DNA of 64,000 nt from Cardinalis cardinalis (Eukaryota > Chordata > Aves > Passeriformes > Cardinalidae): assembly GCA_014549065.1 (NCBI GenBank), contig JACDOX010000004.1, forward strand, positions 1,429,195 to 1,493,194, written 5' to 3'. The notes beneath the pieces were generated by a model, which did not search any database, was not told the DNA's origin, and saw only the letters and a list, made by a program, of their open reading frames with translations. Of this stretch, positions 37,202-50,230 are shown piece after piece. The number at the start of each line of letters is the position of its first letter. The stretch's first letter is position 1. A program made the translations under genes and the position numbers.

Positions 37202-39113
37202 GGCAGTTACTGAGGAACAAAGGACAGGCAGATNCAGACTCAGTAAATTCTCCTCTTCAAGGCAGACTGAGGCGACAACTCCCCTGCCCAACTGGCATTG
37301 CAAGGCAGGACAATCTAAGCTGTTTTCACTGCCAGCTCTGTACCTCAGTTCCTGTTACAACTCACAGTAAGTAAGATTGTGGTACCTCTTTGGAAGGAAG
37401 GAAGGACCTTTTATTGTTTTTAGTTATATCTCTTCCTCCCCTCTTGTTTTGTTCGAAAAAATTCACAGGGGCAGACACAAAGGCCCTTTAAGCAAATACA
37501 TGTGATGACATTGAACTGGATTAATTATTATAGATGTTAGATTCGTTATATTCCTCTTCATTATGTACTTCTATTTAAAGACTTCAGAATAAATAGTTGC
37601 AGAAATTATTCCTTTCTCATTGTATTAGAAAAACGACATCAAAATAATTTTTTATGAGCTCNGATATCAAGCATAAATTTTCTTTTCATGTTGGCAGAAT
37701 AACATGCTGTGGTATAAAGCTAATATTAAAAATAACACATATTTTTTCTTAGTGGAGTGTGATACATGACTGTACTACTTCTGATTGTGGGAGGACCGTA
37801 GTGAAATTTTTCCTCAGAAAATCCTTTGTTTAAATTATTTTTAAATTATTTTTATTAATGAATGTGGGCTGGAATTTCCATAGAAAACACCAGAACTGAA
37901 CAAATGCAAAAAAAAAAAAAATGTTTCGACACTATTATCTTGCAACTTTTAATATTTTTAAACTTTCCTGCAATCCACTCAAAATAACATAAGGTTCATT
38001 GACTCAAATCACTGGTTTGAATTTGCAAACATTGTTTTGAAAAGCAGAAATGTTATTTTTCATCTGACTTGTAGAAAAATGTTCTCCAAACAGACATTAC
38101 TTCCAAAATATCTATTTTGATGAAACACTATCTTTGTCACAGGAAAACATTCCACTTTGAATACTTGTGCCTAACTGTAGTGTCAGCAGAAATGTAGTGG
38201 AGTGAGTCAGATTGCTGTTCTTGTGCTGTCTGGAAAAAGGAGTGCTAGAGACAGAAATGGAATTCAAACGTGAGAAAAGTATAGAGGGGTTTCCCATTCT
38301 TCCTTGTGCTGAATAAGTTAATACCACTTATCACATTTTAAAATTCAGATAATGAAATTTTCATCAGTAAGTCTGGCCAAGCCTTAATGTTTTAGGCAAC
38401 ATTCAGAGAGAGCAAAAGCAAAACACTTACAATGCTGTAAGATAGTATTTACCTTTACACATGAGAAATTTTTATAAGAGACAGCCCATTTATAATTGTT
38501 AAATTCTTCATCCAGACTGCTGACACAACAAGGACAATCTGTTTTTTACATACTTTTACCTCCTCCAGTTTAATGAAGAGGAATTGCAAGATGGTTGCAT
38601 CCCTGAAGTAATTCTTCAGCAGGGGTAAGGCTGAAATAGCCAGCAACCCTAATGAGGAAAAATGAAAGGGCATCACCACTTAATTCANCTCATTATTGGC
38701 TCTTAAAATGGAGATAAACGAGGCAGAGATAAAAAAAGGAGAGCATGAGACAGACATGCATTTCATTTCTGAGTGGTTACCGTGTAGAAGCAGGAGCNTG
38801 TCTAAGTTGGGCTGTGAGTGTGACTTCTGGAGTGCCATTACCAGCTGGCAGAGATGCTGGCACAGTTGTTGCACTGACGGCAGGTGGGCACCTCCAGGAA
38901 TGTGACTGCTGTAATTGTACNTTGTCTGACTGTGCTCAACATAATTTCAGATTTCTACCAAAAAANTTAAAGTACAGTTGAAAGATCAGCTGTGCCAGGT
39001 TGCATGCCAGGAGCCTCTCAAATAGGAGCAACTTGTGAGCAGGTTCTNTGGGAAACATTTAATGCAGAGCTGAAATCTCTGTGGCCAAAATCAGGCCAAA
39101 TTATCCCTGTCCT

Positions 39114-39129
39114 ACACACACACACACAC
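39114..39129. repeat. Short CA dinucleotide repeat
   Basis: Eight uninterrupted CA units at about 39114-39129 in AT-rich spacer. Confidence 0.8.
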
Positions 39130-42100
39130 AAAGAGACCTCATAAACCCTGTTTTACTGAAAGAGGTAATGTTCACAGCATTTTCCAAGTGATAGTGNCAG
39201 CTCCCTTTGTGTATTCTCNAAGTCAGAACAGATTTAGCAGCCCATAAATTTCACACTCTAACAGTGCATTGCATTCCTGCAGTGGTGGTTTTAGGGAGGA
39301 GATGCAGAGCTATTAATACTTGTGCTTATTGGTCACTCAACCTTCTACTCCCTGAAATTATGTGGAACTCACCCCTTCCCCCTTAGATGTTTCTCTACCA
39401 CCTCACACACCATGTCCTNTGAGCATGTGATAAAAGACATGAGGCATCATTTCTGGCCCAAACGATGTACATTTTCTTTAACAGTTTGGACAGCATACCC
39501 CAAAGTCTTCTGTGCTAAAAGGAGCAAAGAATTTTTTTTTATATAAAGACTTACATTTGCACCATATTTAGGGACAATTTGTAGCTTCTATTTTTTTCAG
39601 TTGTTCTAGTTGATTCACTATNGTCTCATTTAAGTCTTATGTTCTTTTTATTCAAGTAACACCAACAATGCTCNTCATAAGGCTGGGAGTTCCTCATAAC
39701 CATCAAGTGCTTCAAACCCCTTCNAGAGATAGCTGTTCTTATTTGCATCATTACTGAAATCAGGGGNAAGCTCATGGTGGTCCAGGACCAGCAATAAAAT
39801 AATTTTAATAAGAAATACATAAGTAAGAAATGTAATATAAATACAATAATGTAAGNAAGAAGAACTCTTGATCATTTATCACTGTTTCATTTTAATGTCA
39901 CTTTGCAAACAGCATTTCTACATGTGCACATCTAAATTGATTTAAAAAACCCAAACAAGCTCGAGTTTGGTTTTTTTGTACTATAAGTTCTTTTTCTGAG
40001 GAAAATTGTTACTAATTGAATTTCTTTTTGTACCAAAAAAGAACTTTAAATCTCAGAAACCCATAATAAGAATGGTTGAGCAGTAAGCATGTCNGAGAAA
40101 TGAAGTATATTGCTTTCTCAATGATCAAGCAAAAAAATNTTTTGGCCCTTCTTTCCTCTTCAGAGAGAAGTGAAATGTTGCTCCNATCTTTGTTCATTCC
40201 ACTTGTGAATATGAATGTTTACAAAGTCTACCCATAGAATGCTTAACCTCAAATCTCCTCTTTTCATATTCATCAGATAGAAGAGCAACTAACTTGAAGT
40301 TAGAGCCGAACAGAATGTCCTTATTTACTGAGAATATATCTTCCTTATTCCTTTGTCCATAGTCACTCTTCCTTAGACTTAGTTTCTTTATCTTATTTGA
40401 TCATCCATCACTTGTAAAATTGCTCATTGCAGAGTCGTGTTTGCTGGGCACTCCAATTAAGCTTTTTGCATTTAAAGACCTGCCAGTCAGTATAAAATTT
40501 TGAGTTTTGATTTGCTGAATGAATGCTGAACTATGTNTATATCTCATACTGTTGTATTTCACTGCTTCATTGCAAAATCCCTAATTTCTGAATGGGAATT
40601 TGGAACTGATCAATAATTATCCCATTAATTGAAAATGAATGAAAAATCTCATTCTTCAAGAAGATTTGAGTCTTCCTGGAAAAAGATTTGATGTTTGGTA
40701 ACTATCCTAAGCTGAACGACAACAGATGTGAGCCGGAAGAAAATAACAATTTTGAATAATATTTAGATTTTCCCCACTCTGTCCCCACATTTTTTCTTTT
40801 TATTTCTTTGCAATCCCTTTTTTGGTGCAAGAAAACCAACTTGCCATTTGGTTGGATTTCTGTTTTTATTTCTGCCTCAGTCTTGTTTATACATTCTCCA
40901 TTAATTTGTAAATTTCTTGAACAAATGGAGTGTAGGAGTATCTTTGATGACCAATTTGAATTATGNTTCATTTTCTTGCTGGTTGTATCTATGTATCTCA
41001 TAACTTTGAGGGTATTTATTTGCTCTGCTATGTTGATCTTCTCCCCATGAATTTTGTTTCTCTTACATACTTTATTCTGCAATTCCTGGGTCATCAGCCT
41101 TGAAGAAAATTTAGGTCTTGCNCTCCTGAAGTCTTATTTTTGTCTTTTGAAATTCAAGAATTTCAGTTACAGAATGTAATTGGGTTATAAGCCATGACAG
41201 AATGCTTACTGAGTGTTAATGTGGGAAGGCACATGAAGGATCAAAAGCAGAGACAATATTTCAATGTTCTCTAGAGTTAATAANCTTCCAGAATGTTCAG
41301 ATCCTAGACTAGATTTAAGCAAATGCCTTGAATGTGAAAAGGCATTTCAGTCTCTTGCACTTAGTTGCTTTTGTTACTTTATCAGTGGTGCAACTGAAAA
41401 TGNAGACATCGGAAATAATGATTTATGGAACCATATCTTGTCATTGTGACTTCCAGGAAATCAGTAAATATTCATGACAGGTGAAAAATTAATATGTCAT
41501 TCCTTAAGGGTATCCTGTGGTGTTATGAAGACATGAGATAAAATTCTGCACTTATAAGAATAAATGTGTTCCCTATATGCCAATAGAGACATGGCCATTT
41601 ACATCAATACTAATTTTTTTTTCAGACCACTGTGTATGGTAGCTGCCCCATATGATCCTGATTTATGGATTCTGCCACCAGCACTTTTTAAAATTAAAAA
41701 AGTGAAGGGACTNGAGAGATTCATTTCTTGAACGGCACATTTTTCATACTCTTCCATCAAAAAATATGACAAGTAGCTTATTATCTTTGAGAAGTTGCCA
41801 TTTAGTGAGAGTACTCTCAGGGTTTTATTATTTGGATGCTTTAAGTGCTTGACACATTTTATTTAATAGTGTAATATTATAAAAACTTGCAGATTTCTTA
41901 AAGAAAATGATCTTGATAATAATCATCTTTCAAATCTAAACAAAGAGTAAATTTTTAAGAAACTATAAGAAAATCTGAAACAGCTATTTTGAACTTGTCT
42001 CACATNGAATTTTGTTGAAAGTATCTCTTGTTACTGTGAAGTAACTAAGAACCATTTGCATTCTTATGATAATCACATTCAATATTGCAAATATATGAGC

Positions 42101-42682
42101 TCAAATATTTCTGATGCATATCTCTTGCTAGTTTTCTAACNGATCTTTTATAAGATCAACCCTCATTAAATCTGAAGGCTGCAGGAGCAAATTTTCACAG
42201 GTTAATTCTGCAGATTATTGAAATGCCATTCAAAGAATCAGCCGCCTCTTGGGAAAAATCTGGATGTTCAAATGCTTGTTGCTTTAGTATCTCCTCCTAT
42301 GCAGAAATAAATTGGCATATTGTAGTACAATTATCCCAAGTTACAACTGTCAACCAGACAGCAGTTCAACTTGAACCAAGTTGGAAAAACTACATCAGTC
42401 TGTAGCCAGCAAAGAATAATTGAACTGCAGGGAGTGACAGCAGAGAAGGAGGTATGANATTAGTTATCAGAGAATGCACTGAAATGGGAATTTTGAAAAG
42501 ACAGAGGACAGGAGAGGGAAAAAAATTAGTTGTAGAACTTTTTTTGAACAGAGAAAGAAAATGTGCAGAAAAAGGAAGTTCAGTAAAGGGGAAGCAGATA
42601 ATGTGTGTTAGCTCCAGATTAGTAAACTGAAATGGTCAAATAAGCATAGAGAAGAAGTATTACTCAAACAAAGCAGATTTGT

Positions 42683-42733
42683 GTATTTCTCTATATATTT
42701 TTGGTATATATATGGTATTTCCCTATATATTTT
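42683..42733. repeat. Imperfect tandem duplication, 32-bp period
   Basis: GTATTTCTCTATATATTTT at 42683 recurs as GTATTTCCCTATATATTTT at 42715 with one base changed; the connecting bases are TA-rich. Confidence 0.7.
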
Positions 42734-45700
42734 CACCCAGATTTAAGGCAAGAGTCAAAACAAAGTAACACTGCATAGAACAAAAATTATTTAATACATA
42801 AATATTTGGAAATTTTCTGCATTTGCAGTGCTATTGATGTGTCTCATGGGAATTTTGTTTCTGTGCCCTTAATGCCACACAGAGAGTAAACTGTATTTCC
42901 CAAGGTGCATTGCCCATTTACTCTACATTAAATTCTAGGCTGATATATAGTCAGCTGGAACTGGTGATAGCATATCTATAAAACCTGATCTTCCTGAAAA
43001 ATTCTACAATGAAAAAGTAAGATGATAGATATAGCAGCAATTCCTTTCAGTTTGAAATAAATTTGAAATTTTTATTCAGGTAAAAGTGAAAGGTTTATTT
43101 TCAAAATTTTCCAGTAGAATTTCTTCAGGTGCTTAAACATTTTACAGTAAGCATCTATAAGTAGAAAGGGAGATGATTCCTTGGATCAGTCAGAATTCAT
43201 TGGAGAGCAAAAGAAATTTCACATTTTATGTGAGCTTTGGAAAATTGGCATAGAATGGATACTTGTATTCCTAAAAATCTCATTTAAAAATTAAAAAAAA
43301 ATATTTACTAAAGTATTATCCATTTGAAAGACCTTTCTTGGGCTGCAAAATTTGAAAAAGTTGATTTACCTCTTGATCATCAAGGTATTCTCTTCAAAAA
43401 TCACATTGATGTATATCTTGAACACTAAATATCTTTTAGTAATTCACTGCTGCCTTCCCAAATTAACAGAGATTTGTTTTCTCAGATCCTAATCCTACTG
43501 ACTATTTATTCCTTCGGGAATGCCTTGCAACAACACAAATTTCACAGCATGAGTCTTGCATTTTATCACTGAATATGTCAGTTAGATGAGAATACAATTT
43601 AAACAGAGTTTATACCAAGAGGTTACAGAGAATCTCAACCTAAAAAAAAATGCATTTTAGGTTATGTTCTCCCTCACTTATTCTAACTCTCCAATGATAG
43701 AAAATAAAAAAAATAATAAAAGAACTGCCAAACATGTACAGCATGGANTATTTGTAAGTCTTTTTATGGATTGCAAAGCAATAAACAGGCAGATTAAACA
43801 GAATTGGGCAAAATATATTAACACACTAAAAAGATATGAATATTTTTCAAAAAAGGGCATGTGAAGTGATTGGTGAAGGGCAGTTATATTTATTAAAGTC
43901 AATTTTTAGGCCCTTTTCTAATGCAGGCTAAGATGGGATCCTCCAACAATACCAGAAAATGAATAAAAAATAAATGGCCATTTTGAAGAGTTGGATGCAT
44001 TTCTGCTCTAATACGACTTTTTGNTACTGAAAGTATTTGTTAATCATAAAATCTAGTCTTTTCTGTGTTACTGTTGACAAACTTTTTCACAGCTATTTTT
44101 GTAACTTTCATGTAGCTAATACAGAAATAACTATTTTCACTTCTGTGTGTTTATTTTCAAAGATCACTCCTTCTTATGGCAAATTTTGAATATAAGGTGT
44201 TTAATATTTCATATCAGCAACGATGTATTTCAACTATATGGAATACAGTTGCAATTTTGCAGAAGGATTCACAAATTCCTGGGTTTGTTTTCAATTTTAA
44301 TGTACTTATACTGGGATTTGTGTATAGTCAGAATCTTTGAAATACAAATAATATAATTAAAAAATCTGTGGAGAACTTGCTTTGCTTTAAAACCTAAGTT
44401 GTGGACTTGTGTTACAGAAACTTCCCAGAGTCAGGTGNATTTACCCAAATGTGGTTGGCAGCAGAAGTTAGTACCTGAGAACAGGGAGATAGCTCACAGT
44501 TGATGCAACCAGTATGGATGCAAGTGGAGAGGAACCTCTGTGAGCTTGGCATGTTGAGACTGATTTATTTTTGTTTCTACTCCTCTGTGTAGACATAGTC
44601 AAAATATCCCACTATGAAACACCTAGGACAGGAATAACTAATAGCCTAATGATAGCATGCACAGTTTGTATGTCAAAAGGACTGGCTGTGCAAGAAAGAT
44701 ATAGTCCCTTTTCTTTTCCCAAACCATCAGATCNGTAGATTCTCACAGTGCATTTCATTCCTGTTGAGTTTCTATACTAGCTACGTAATTAAATATTAAT
44801 AAGGTTGAATGGAGATCAAAAGAGAATTTAATGTGCACTCGGTCTGACATTAGTAATATCTAGATGCTTAAGGTTTTCTCCTAGAATTGAGAAGAACAAG
44901 GTGCAAGTTCCTGGCCCATGACCGTATTCCTGTTAAGAAACTGAATGTGTTGGTGACTATTCTCTGAGGGTAGTTCTCACTTGTTAGGATTACAATCTGG
45001 GCCATGTTGANGCTGAAAAATTTTTGTCTAAAGACCATCTTTGAAGCATTGAAAAATTACTTGCAATGCTCAGAGAGGTTTCCTGGAACTCATTTAGAGC
45101 TATAGATGCAGGCAGACAGGTTTCTGATTGGTGGGATGCACTTGCCCAATCCAGCCAGAACAGACCTTTCTGCAGCAGTCTGTTGTACAGCTGGAGAATG
45201 TCTTTGAATGGAGTTAAGCAGACAAGAGAAATAATCTGAGAACTGAGAGCTTTGTATATTTGGAGTAGAGCTGCTNGCAGAAATGCAGATATTTAAAGGG
45301 CTAAGGAGAAGACAAGCTGACATCAGTAATGACAACAGTGGAAGGAATATCCTAGAGATAGGTTGTGATCTTCTTGTGATTTCAAAATGTGCATACTCAA
45401 ATTAGGAATTTGCATATCATATTTAATTTGTGTATATTTCACTTGTCCATTTCCTGACTTACCCAAGATGAGAGGCTTTTGAATATCTTTTTAAGTGTTG
45501 CCTGAAAAACAGAGAAAGCTGTTGGTGGTGTCTTCTCCACCAACAGAGAAGTTGCAGAAAGCATTGTACTGAAGCAGTGCTCATAAGTTGCAAACTGGCC
45601 ACTACAGTATAATTGATGATTCTAGTTATTAAAATACAAAAACAAGTACATCATTATATCTCTAAATGCTGTTTTAATGTATTTTTATGTAGATTATTAT

Positions 45701-48700
45701 TAAACAAACTAGACTTTATAAATATTAAACACAGCTCTTATCTAGAAATGTTTCTTTGCCAGTTTTAATTTAAAGGGAGAAATTGGGTTCCAGTTGTCCT
45801 TTGCTACAGATTTCCTGCTGGTTCTTTATCTGTTTTTGAATGTCAATGAATAGGAGTTTCAGTTATTCATTAANATTCAAGAAGTGAAAATCTACTTGTT
45901 ATCTCTTTGATTAATCCAGCCTATTGTGCCTTATAGCATCAATCACAAAACATTGCAGTGGGTAATGAATTACTATGTGACTGCAGGAAACCATAAGGGA
46001 TATTAAACTAAACTTAATCTTTTTAACTAACGACATTCTAAAATGAATGCAGAAGATAGAATTTCTCAATAAATGGCAGAGTGGAAAGCTTTCTTTGGTG
46101 TTTCTGATAGAGATTCTTGTACATTTTCTGTATGAAAGACATGCACACTTAAAAAAAAAATCTTTATTTTTCCTGTGAACTAATTCCAGTCTCTAGTGAA
46201 ACAATTTTGAAAAAAGCTAATGTTCAAAAGTTTCTCTCAAAAACTTTAGAATTTAGTTTTTAACTTCCACTTGAAAAAAAAGCATTTCAAGACATCATTT
46301 TTAGGATAACAAGAGTCTTAATTGATAGTAAGATATGCTCATGTAGGTTCATATTGCTATATATAAGCTTTCTCTAGGCAGCGCCTGTAGGGAAGGTTTT
46401 CTCTTGCCCTTTGTTAGTTGCAGGTGTACAGGAATGAGCTTCTTAAGCCCTGCAAGTTTCAACTCACAAAGGTGACTGGAGGGTCTAAAAGATATTAATT
46501 TTTGAAGAAGGTTATATAAATTATAAGTGCAAAAGCAGACTGAAGCAGATATCTTAAAATGAGTTGTCTTATCCAGTAAGTGTTTAAACAAATATGATTT
46601 GTATGGATAGTCAGGTCCTTTTCCATCCATTGCCCGTTTTATGCTTCTGACTTCCATAAACACAAAGCATATGTAGTGGAAAATAGAGCATGGAAATTTT
46701 TTCCTGTGAACACATCTGCTCTTTTTCAATGCATCTGCTTAAGAGTTTTTCTCTGCACAAAATGTACAACTTTCAGTAAGTGTAGAGTGGTGTAACAAAG
46801 AAGTATAGTAGGCTGGTGTGTAATAGCTTTCTACAGTCATACCAGAAGTAAGGTAATTATTAGATTCCCAGAGTTCATTTTGGTTTAAAATCTTACTTCT
46901 GCCTCAATAAGTATTGAATAATGAGCCCCAAACCCCCAAGTCTAAATCTAATTCTACCATGAGGTTTTAAAAGCTTATTTTCACGTAGGTGCAGAGTTTA
47001 ACAGGAATCCTGTGACTTTTGCTTGAATGAAGGCTACCCTGCTGTGTTTGCTGAAGGAGGATTAGAGAAAAATGGTATTAATAAATTATGAAGCAGTTAA
47101 AATAAACTGCAGGCTAGCAGAACAACAGAGTACAAAATCAGCAAGACAAAACCGATATGTTTTACATCTGTACAGCTCAGAATATGAAATAGATGTGCAG
47201 TGCCTGGGACGCATGCCTGTGGAAGGGAAGGAACAATGCTGAGTAGCTGTGATCAATGCCAATGCATTCATTAACATCTCAGGAGAAGCAGAAATATGAG
47301 TGCTCTTAGCCCTTAATGAATTCTAGTGGCAATAAAGACAGAATTTTCGGGAGTTTTATCNCATGGGACTGGTGCTAGCATAGGCAAATCTAGAGGTATA
47401 CCCACAGAATCTCTACCCTTTTAAGTCTTTAATTAAAAAGATGGAAGTGGAAGATTGGGCAACACAAAAAGAACATTTCTGAAGTTCAAAGTGTGTTTGG
47501 ATCTATTTCTGGAAAGGACTGTTTCCAAAACTGTCTTTCAATTTTGAACCTNAATCTGTGTACAGACATCTTAACATGTAACTCCATATATTTGCCAACT
47601 GAAAAGACAGAAAATTAAATTATTTGAAATGTTCCACCTAGGCAATAAGAGCATGTATTTTGNCATAGCATTGAGCACTGGAGAAGGCAATCAGATGCCT
47701 ATACATGGAAATACCATGGGTATTTCATAACACACAATTCCACAAGCCTTTTCATGGTATGGATGCATTACTCCACAGTAGATTTCTGTTGTGTGGTGAG
47801 GGCATCTGAGAGGGATAAAGTGGTATTGGCACATGCCCTTTTTGTTAACTACTTCTCTGGTTTCATCAAAAAAGAAGCTGAGACATGACAGCTATGACAG
47901 TTTGCTGGCTTCTACCAGAGAAAACTTAATGGAATAAAGAGATTTTGTGGCGCAAAACAGGAAAAAAAAACAATGCAGGCTTTACAACACTCATGCTCTT
48001 GTGAACACAGGTCTGGTTGCCATATTGCCTTTCATTGTGAAAAGCATAAGGGCAAATCTGGAAGAGTGCTTCAACCACATCACTCCTTTCCATCAGGTGA
48101 ATTACAAAGCTGAGTGTGGTGCATGGAATCACTGCATCTGTCAGCCCCACTACATGTTGCATTGGAACATGAGTCAATATATTCCAGAGGGGAAAAAAAG
48201 CAGTCTGTAGGGGGTGTTTTTTTAATGTTAGTGGGAGCACTTAGCTGCTACTAATATTATAAAATCAATTTTAGTACATGTGAACACACATTCTAAAGTG
48301 TCTATGGTGCTATAGAAGAATTTTTNAAAAATTGAACTTAAACGTCTATTTGCAACTTTCACTTAAAATTCAGTGGATTGTTACTTTGCTAGGAAAGTGT
48401 TTTTCAAGCAATTCTCCCAAATGTTCCCATTCTCAAATTTGGAGGGAGAGGAGCATCAGGAAATGCAATCTGNAATACTTTTTAGATTAAATTAATCTGG
48501 AAAATACATGCCTAGATTACATTTCATGCAATGGTTAATAAGCATTCGGTTCTTGGCACTATGGTGAGGAGATTCAGAAACACTTCACTGAAATGCATAC
48601 ACTGGGGATGTTAGCTGCACATCAACTCCATTGATTCATGTATCTACTCCTACCCCTAATTTCNGGTAAATTACTCATAGACATCATGTATTCCTTTCAT

Positions 48701-49798
48701 GTCATTGTCAAAGTACTTTAGCTGGGACTTTAATTTGTCCTGAATTATTTTTTTTGCTACTTCCAGAATATTTCTGTTCTGATTGTTAGAAAGTTTTCTT
48801 CTCCCAGTCTTAGGATGGGGTGGTGTCATGATCAGTTGATTTCCCTTTGCTGATGCACTAATACAGCTCACAGAGGTCTNCTCCTTCCCTGAGATATAAA
48901 TTTTAATGTATAGAGGAAGACATTCACATCCTTTTTCAGTCACCTTTTTGCTAGATTATGCTATCCAAGCTATTCAATGTGTGTATATATTTTTATATAA
49001 ATTGAAACAAAGATAGGTAGGATCTGAACAATTACTGAAATTTTAAGCATTTAATTAAATAAACCTTTAAAATGTCCATTATAGNTACATCATGACAACA
49101 CATAATTTGAAAACTCTTTCTATTTTTCTTATTCTTTGTTGCCATGGTTATAGTTTTAACCACCACTCTCAATTACTTCAGTGCTTCATTATATTGTTCA
49201 ATTTTTATTAGATTTTATTAACAGTTTCTAAATAATTAGTCTTTAAAGCAAAGTGAAAAAAATATTTTGTATTNTGAGACTTAAATTTGTAAAAGAAAAA
49301 AAACTTCTAAATACTGTTAGGGAGTGAAGTTCTATGATTTTTCTTAAAGCTGACAAATTGTGAGGAAGAGATGGATGTTATGTGTATATTCAGATCTAGT
49401 GCTACAAAACACTAGGGAACAAAAGACTTCTTGAACTTGCTTTCATTTCATAACAGTTGTTTTCAGAATAAAGTTTCTCTGTCCCTTAAAATATATGAGA
49501 CTTCTGAGAAATATTAAACCCAAATATTCAATTCCACCCTGTGTTTCAANAGGGGGTTGGAAGATTAAGTAATCTTACTGAGCTAAAAAAAGGCCTCTTN
49601 TTCTTTTAAAGACCTTTTAAAGTCATACAGGTGATTTGTTTGTCATGCAGTGAGTGCTGCTGACATTTCTGAGTTTCCAAATTACTGAGAGGTCCTTTGG
49701 ACTTCGTGAACAGGAGATTGAGGCTCTTGGTTCCACAGTATGAACTGTTCACTCACTTGTATTATTCTGAGATTTAGATTAGTATGGAATAGACGGAA

Positions 49799-50230
49799 TT
49801 GTACATGCCAAGAATGGCCTCCTCCATGATACAACTGTTCCTCACTTGCCTCATGATATTCCTGACCAGATTTTCCTTGTTTCCCATTACGCTGGGAGCT
49901 CCTGCAGATACAGAGTGGCGTCTTTTTCTTGAGCATGATGTTCAGGGTATTGACTCAGGAGAGAACAATGTTAGCTCTGGCCCCCCTTACAAAGACGTGA
50001 CATATATTCCTACTAAAGTCAAGTATTTAGAGCAGGACTGGTGTGCTGATCTCCTGACTGCTGGGTCAGTATCCGTGTCACTGAGCTATATGTGCGCTGC
50101 TTGTTTGCTCTCCTTAAGGATTAGGGAATCTTGGATTTGTTGCCATGCAGTGTTAATTTACTCAGTAAAAATACAATCCTGTTTCAAAATAGCATACAAC
50201 TTCAAGTCGAAAGCTAAAATGTTATTCTAG
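49799..50230 (+). CDS. Unrecognised 143-codon frame with signal-peptide-like start (doubtful)
   Basis: This is the longest frame outside repeats in the AT-rich part of the window. The second Met (residue 7) opens a hydrophobic run, about residues 10-31, ending at Gly-Ala-Pro-Ala, much like a signal peptide and cleavage site. An acidic stretch with an Asn-Val-Ser-Ser glycosylation sequon follows, up to a Lys-Tyr-Leu-Glu-Gln-Asp-Trp-Cys motif near residue 80. That motif loosely recalls the Lys-Tyr-Leu-x-x-Asp-Trp-Cys entry into the cystine knot of gremlin-type DAN proteins. No cystine-knot pattern follows; the tail (residues 81-143) looks random. It could be a lone exon ending near the Cys codon (a weak GTGTGC donor is possible), a pseudogene or chance. 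Frames of this length are expected now and then in 64 kb. No function is proposed. Confidence 0.12.
   Translation: MYMPRMASSMIQLFLTCLMIFLTRFSLFPITLGAPADTEWRLFLEHDVQGIDSGENNVSSGPPYKDVTYIPTKVKYLEQDWCADLLTAGSVSVSLSYMCAACLLSLRIRESWICCHAVLIYSVKIQSCFKIAYNFKSKAKMLF

Larger units (their letters stand above)
37202..49798. other. Long unique AT-rich spacer
   Basis: About 12.6 kb with no gene I can support. The longest frames are 130 codons (minus, 40702-41094), 126 codons (minus, 46349-46729) and 104 codons (minus, 47926-48240), none with a known domain. A short CA repeat lies at 39114-39129, and a 32-bp-spaced duplication (GTATTTCTCTATATATTTT, then GTATTTCCCTATATATTTT) at 42683-42733. No CR1 or LTR recognised. 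Confidence 0.6.
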
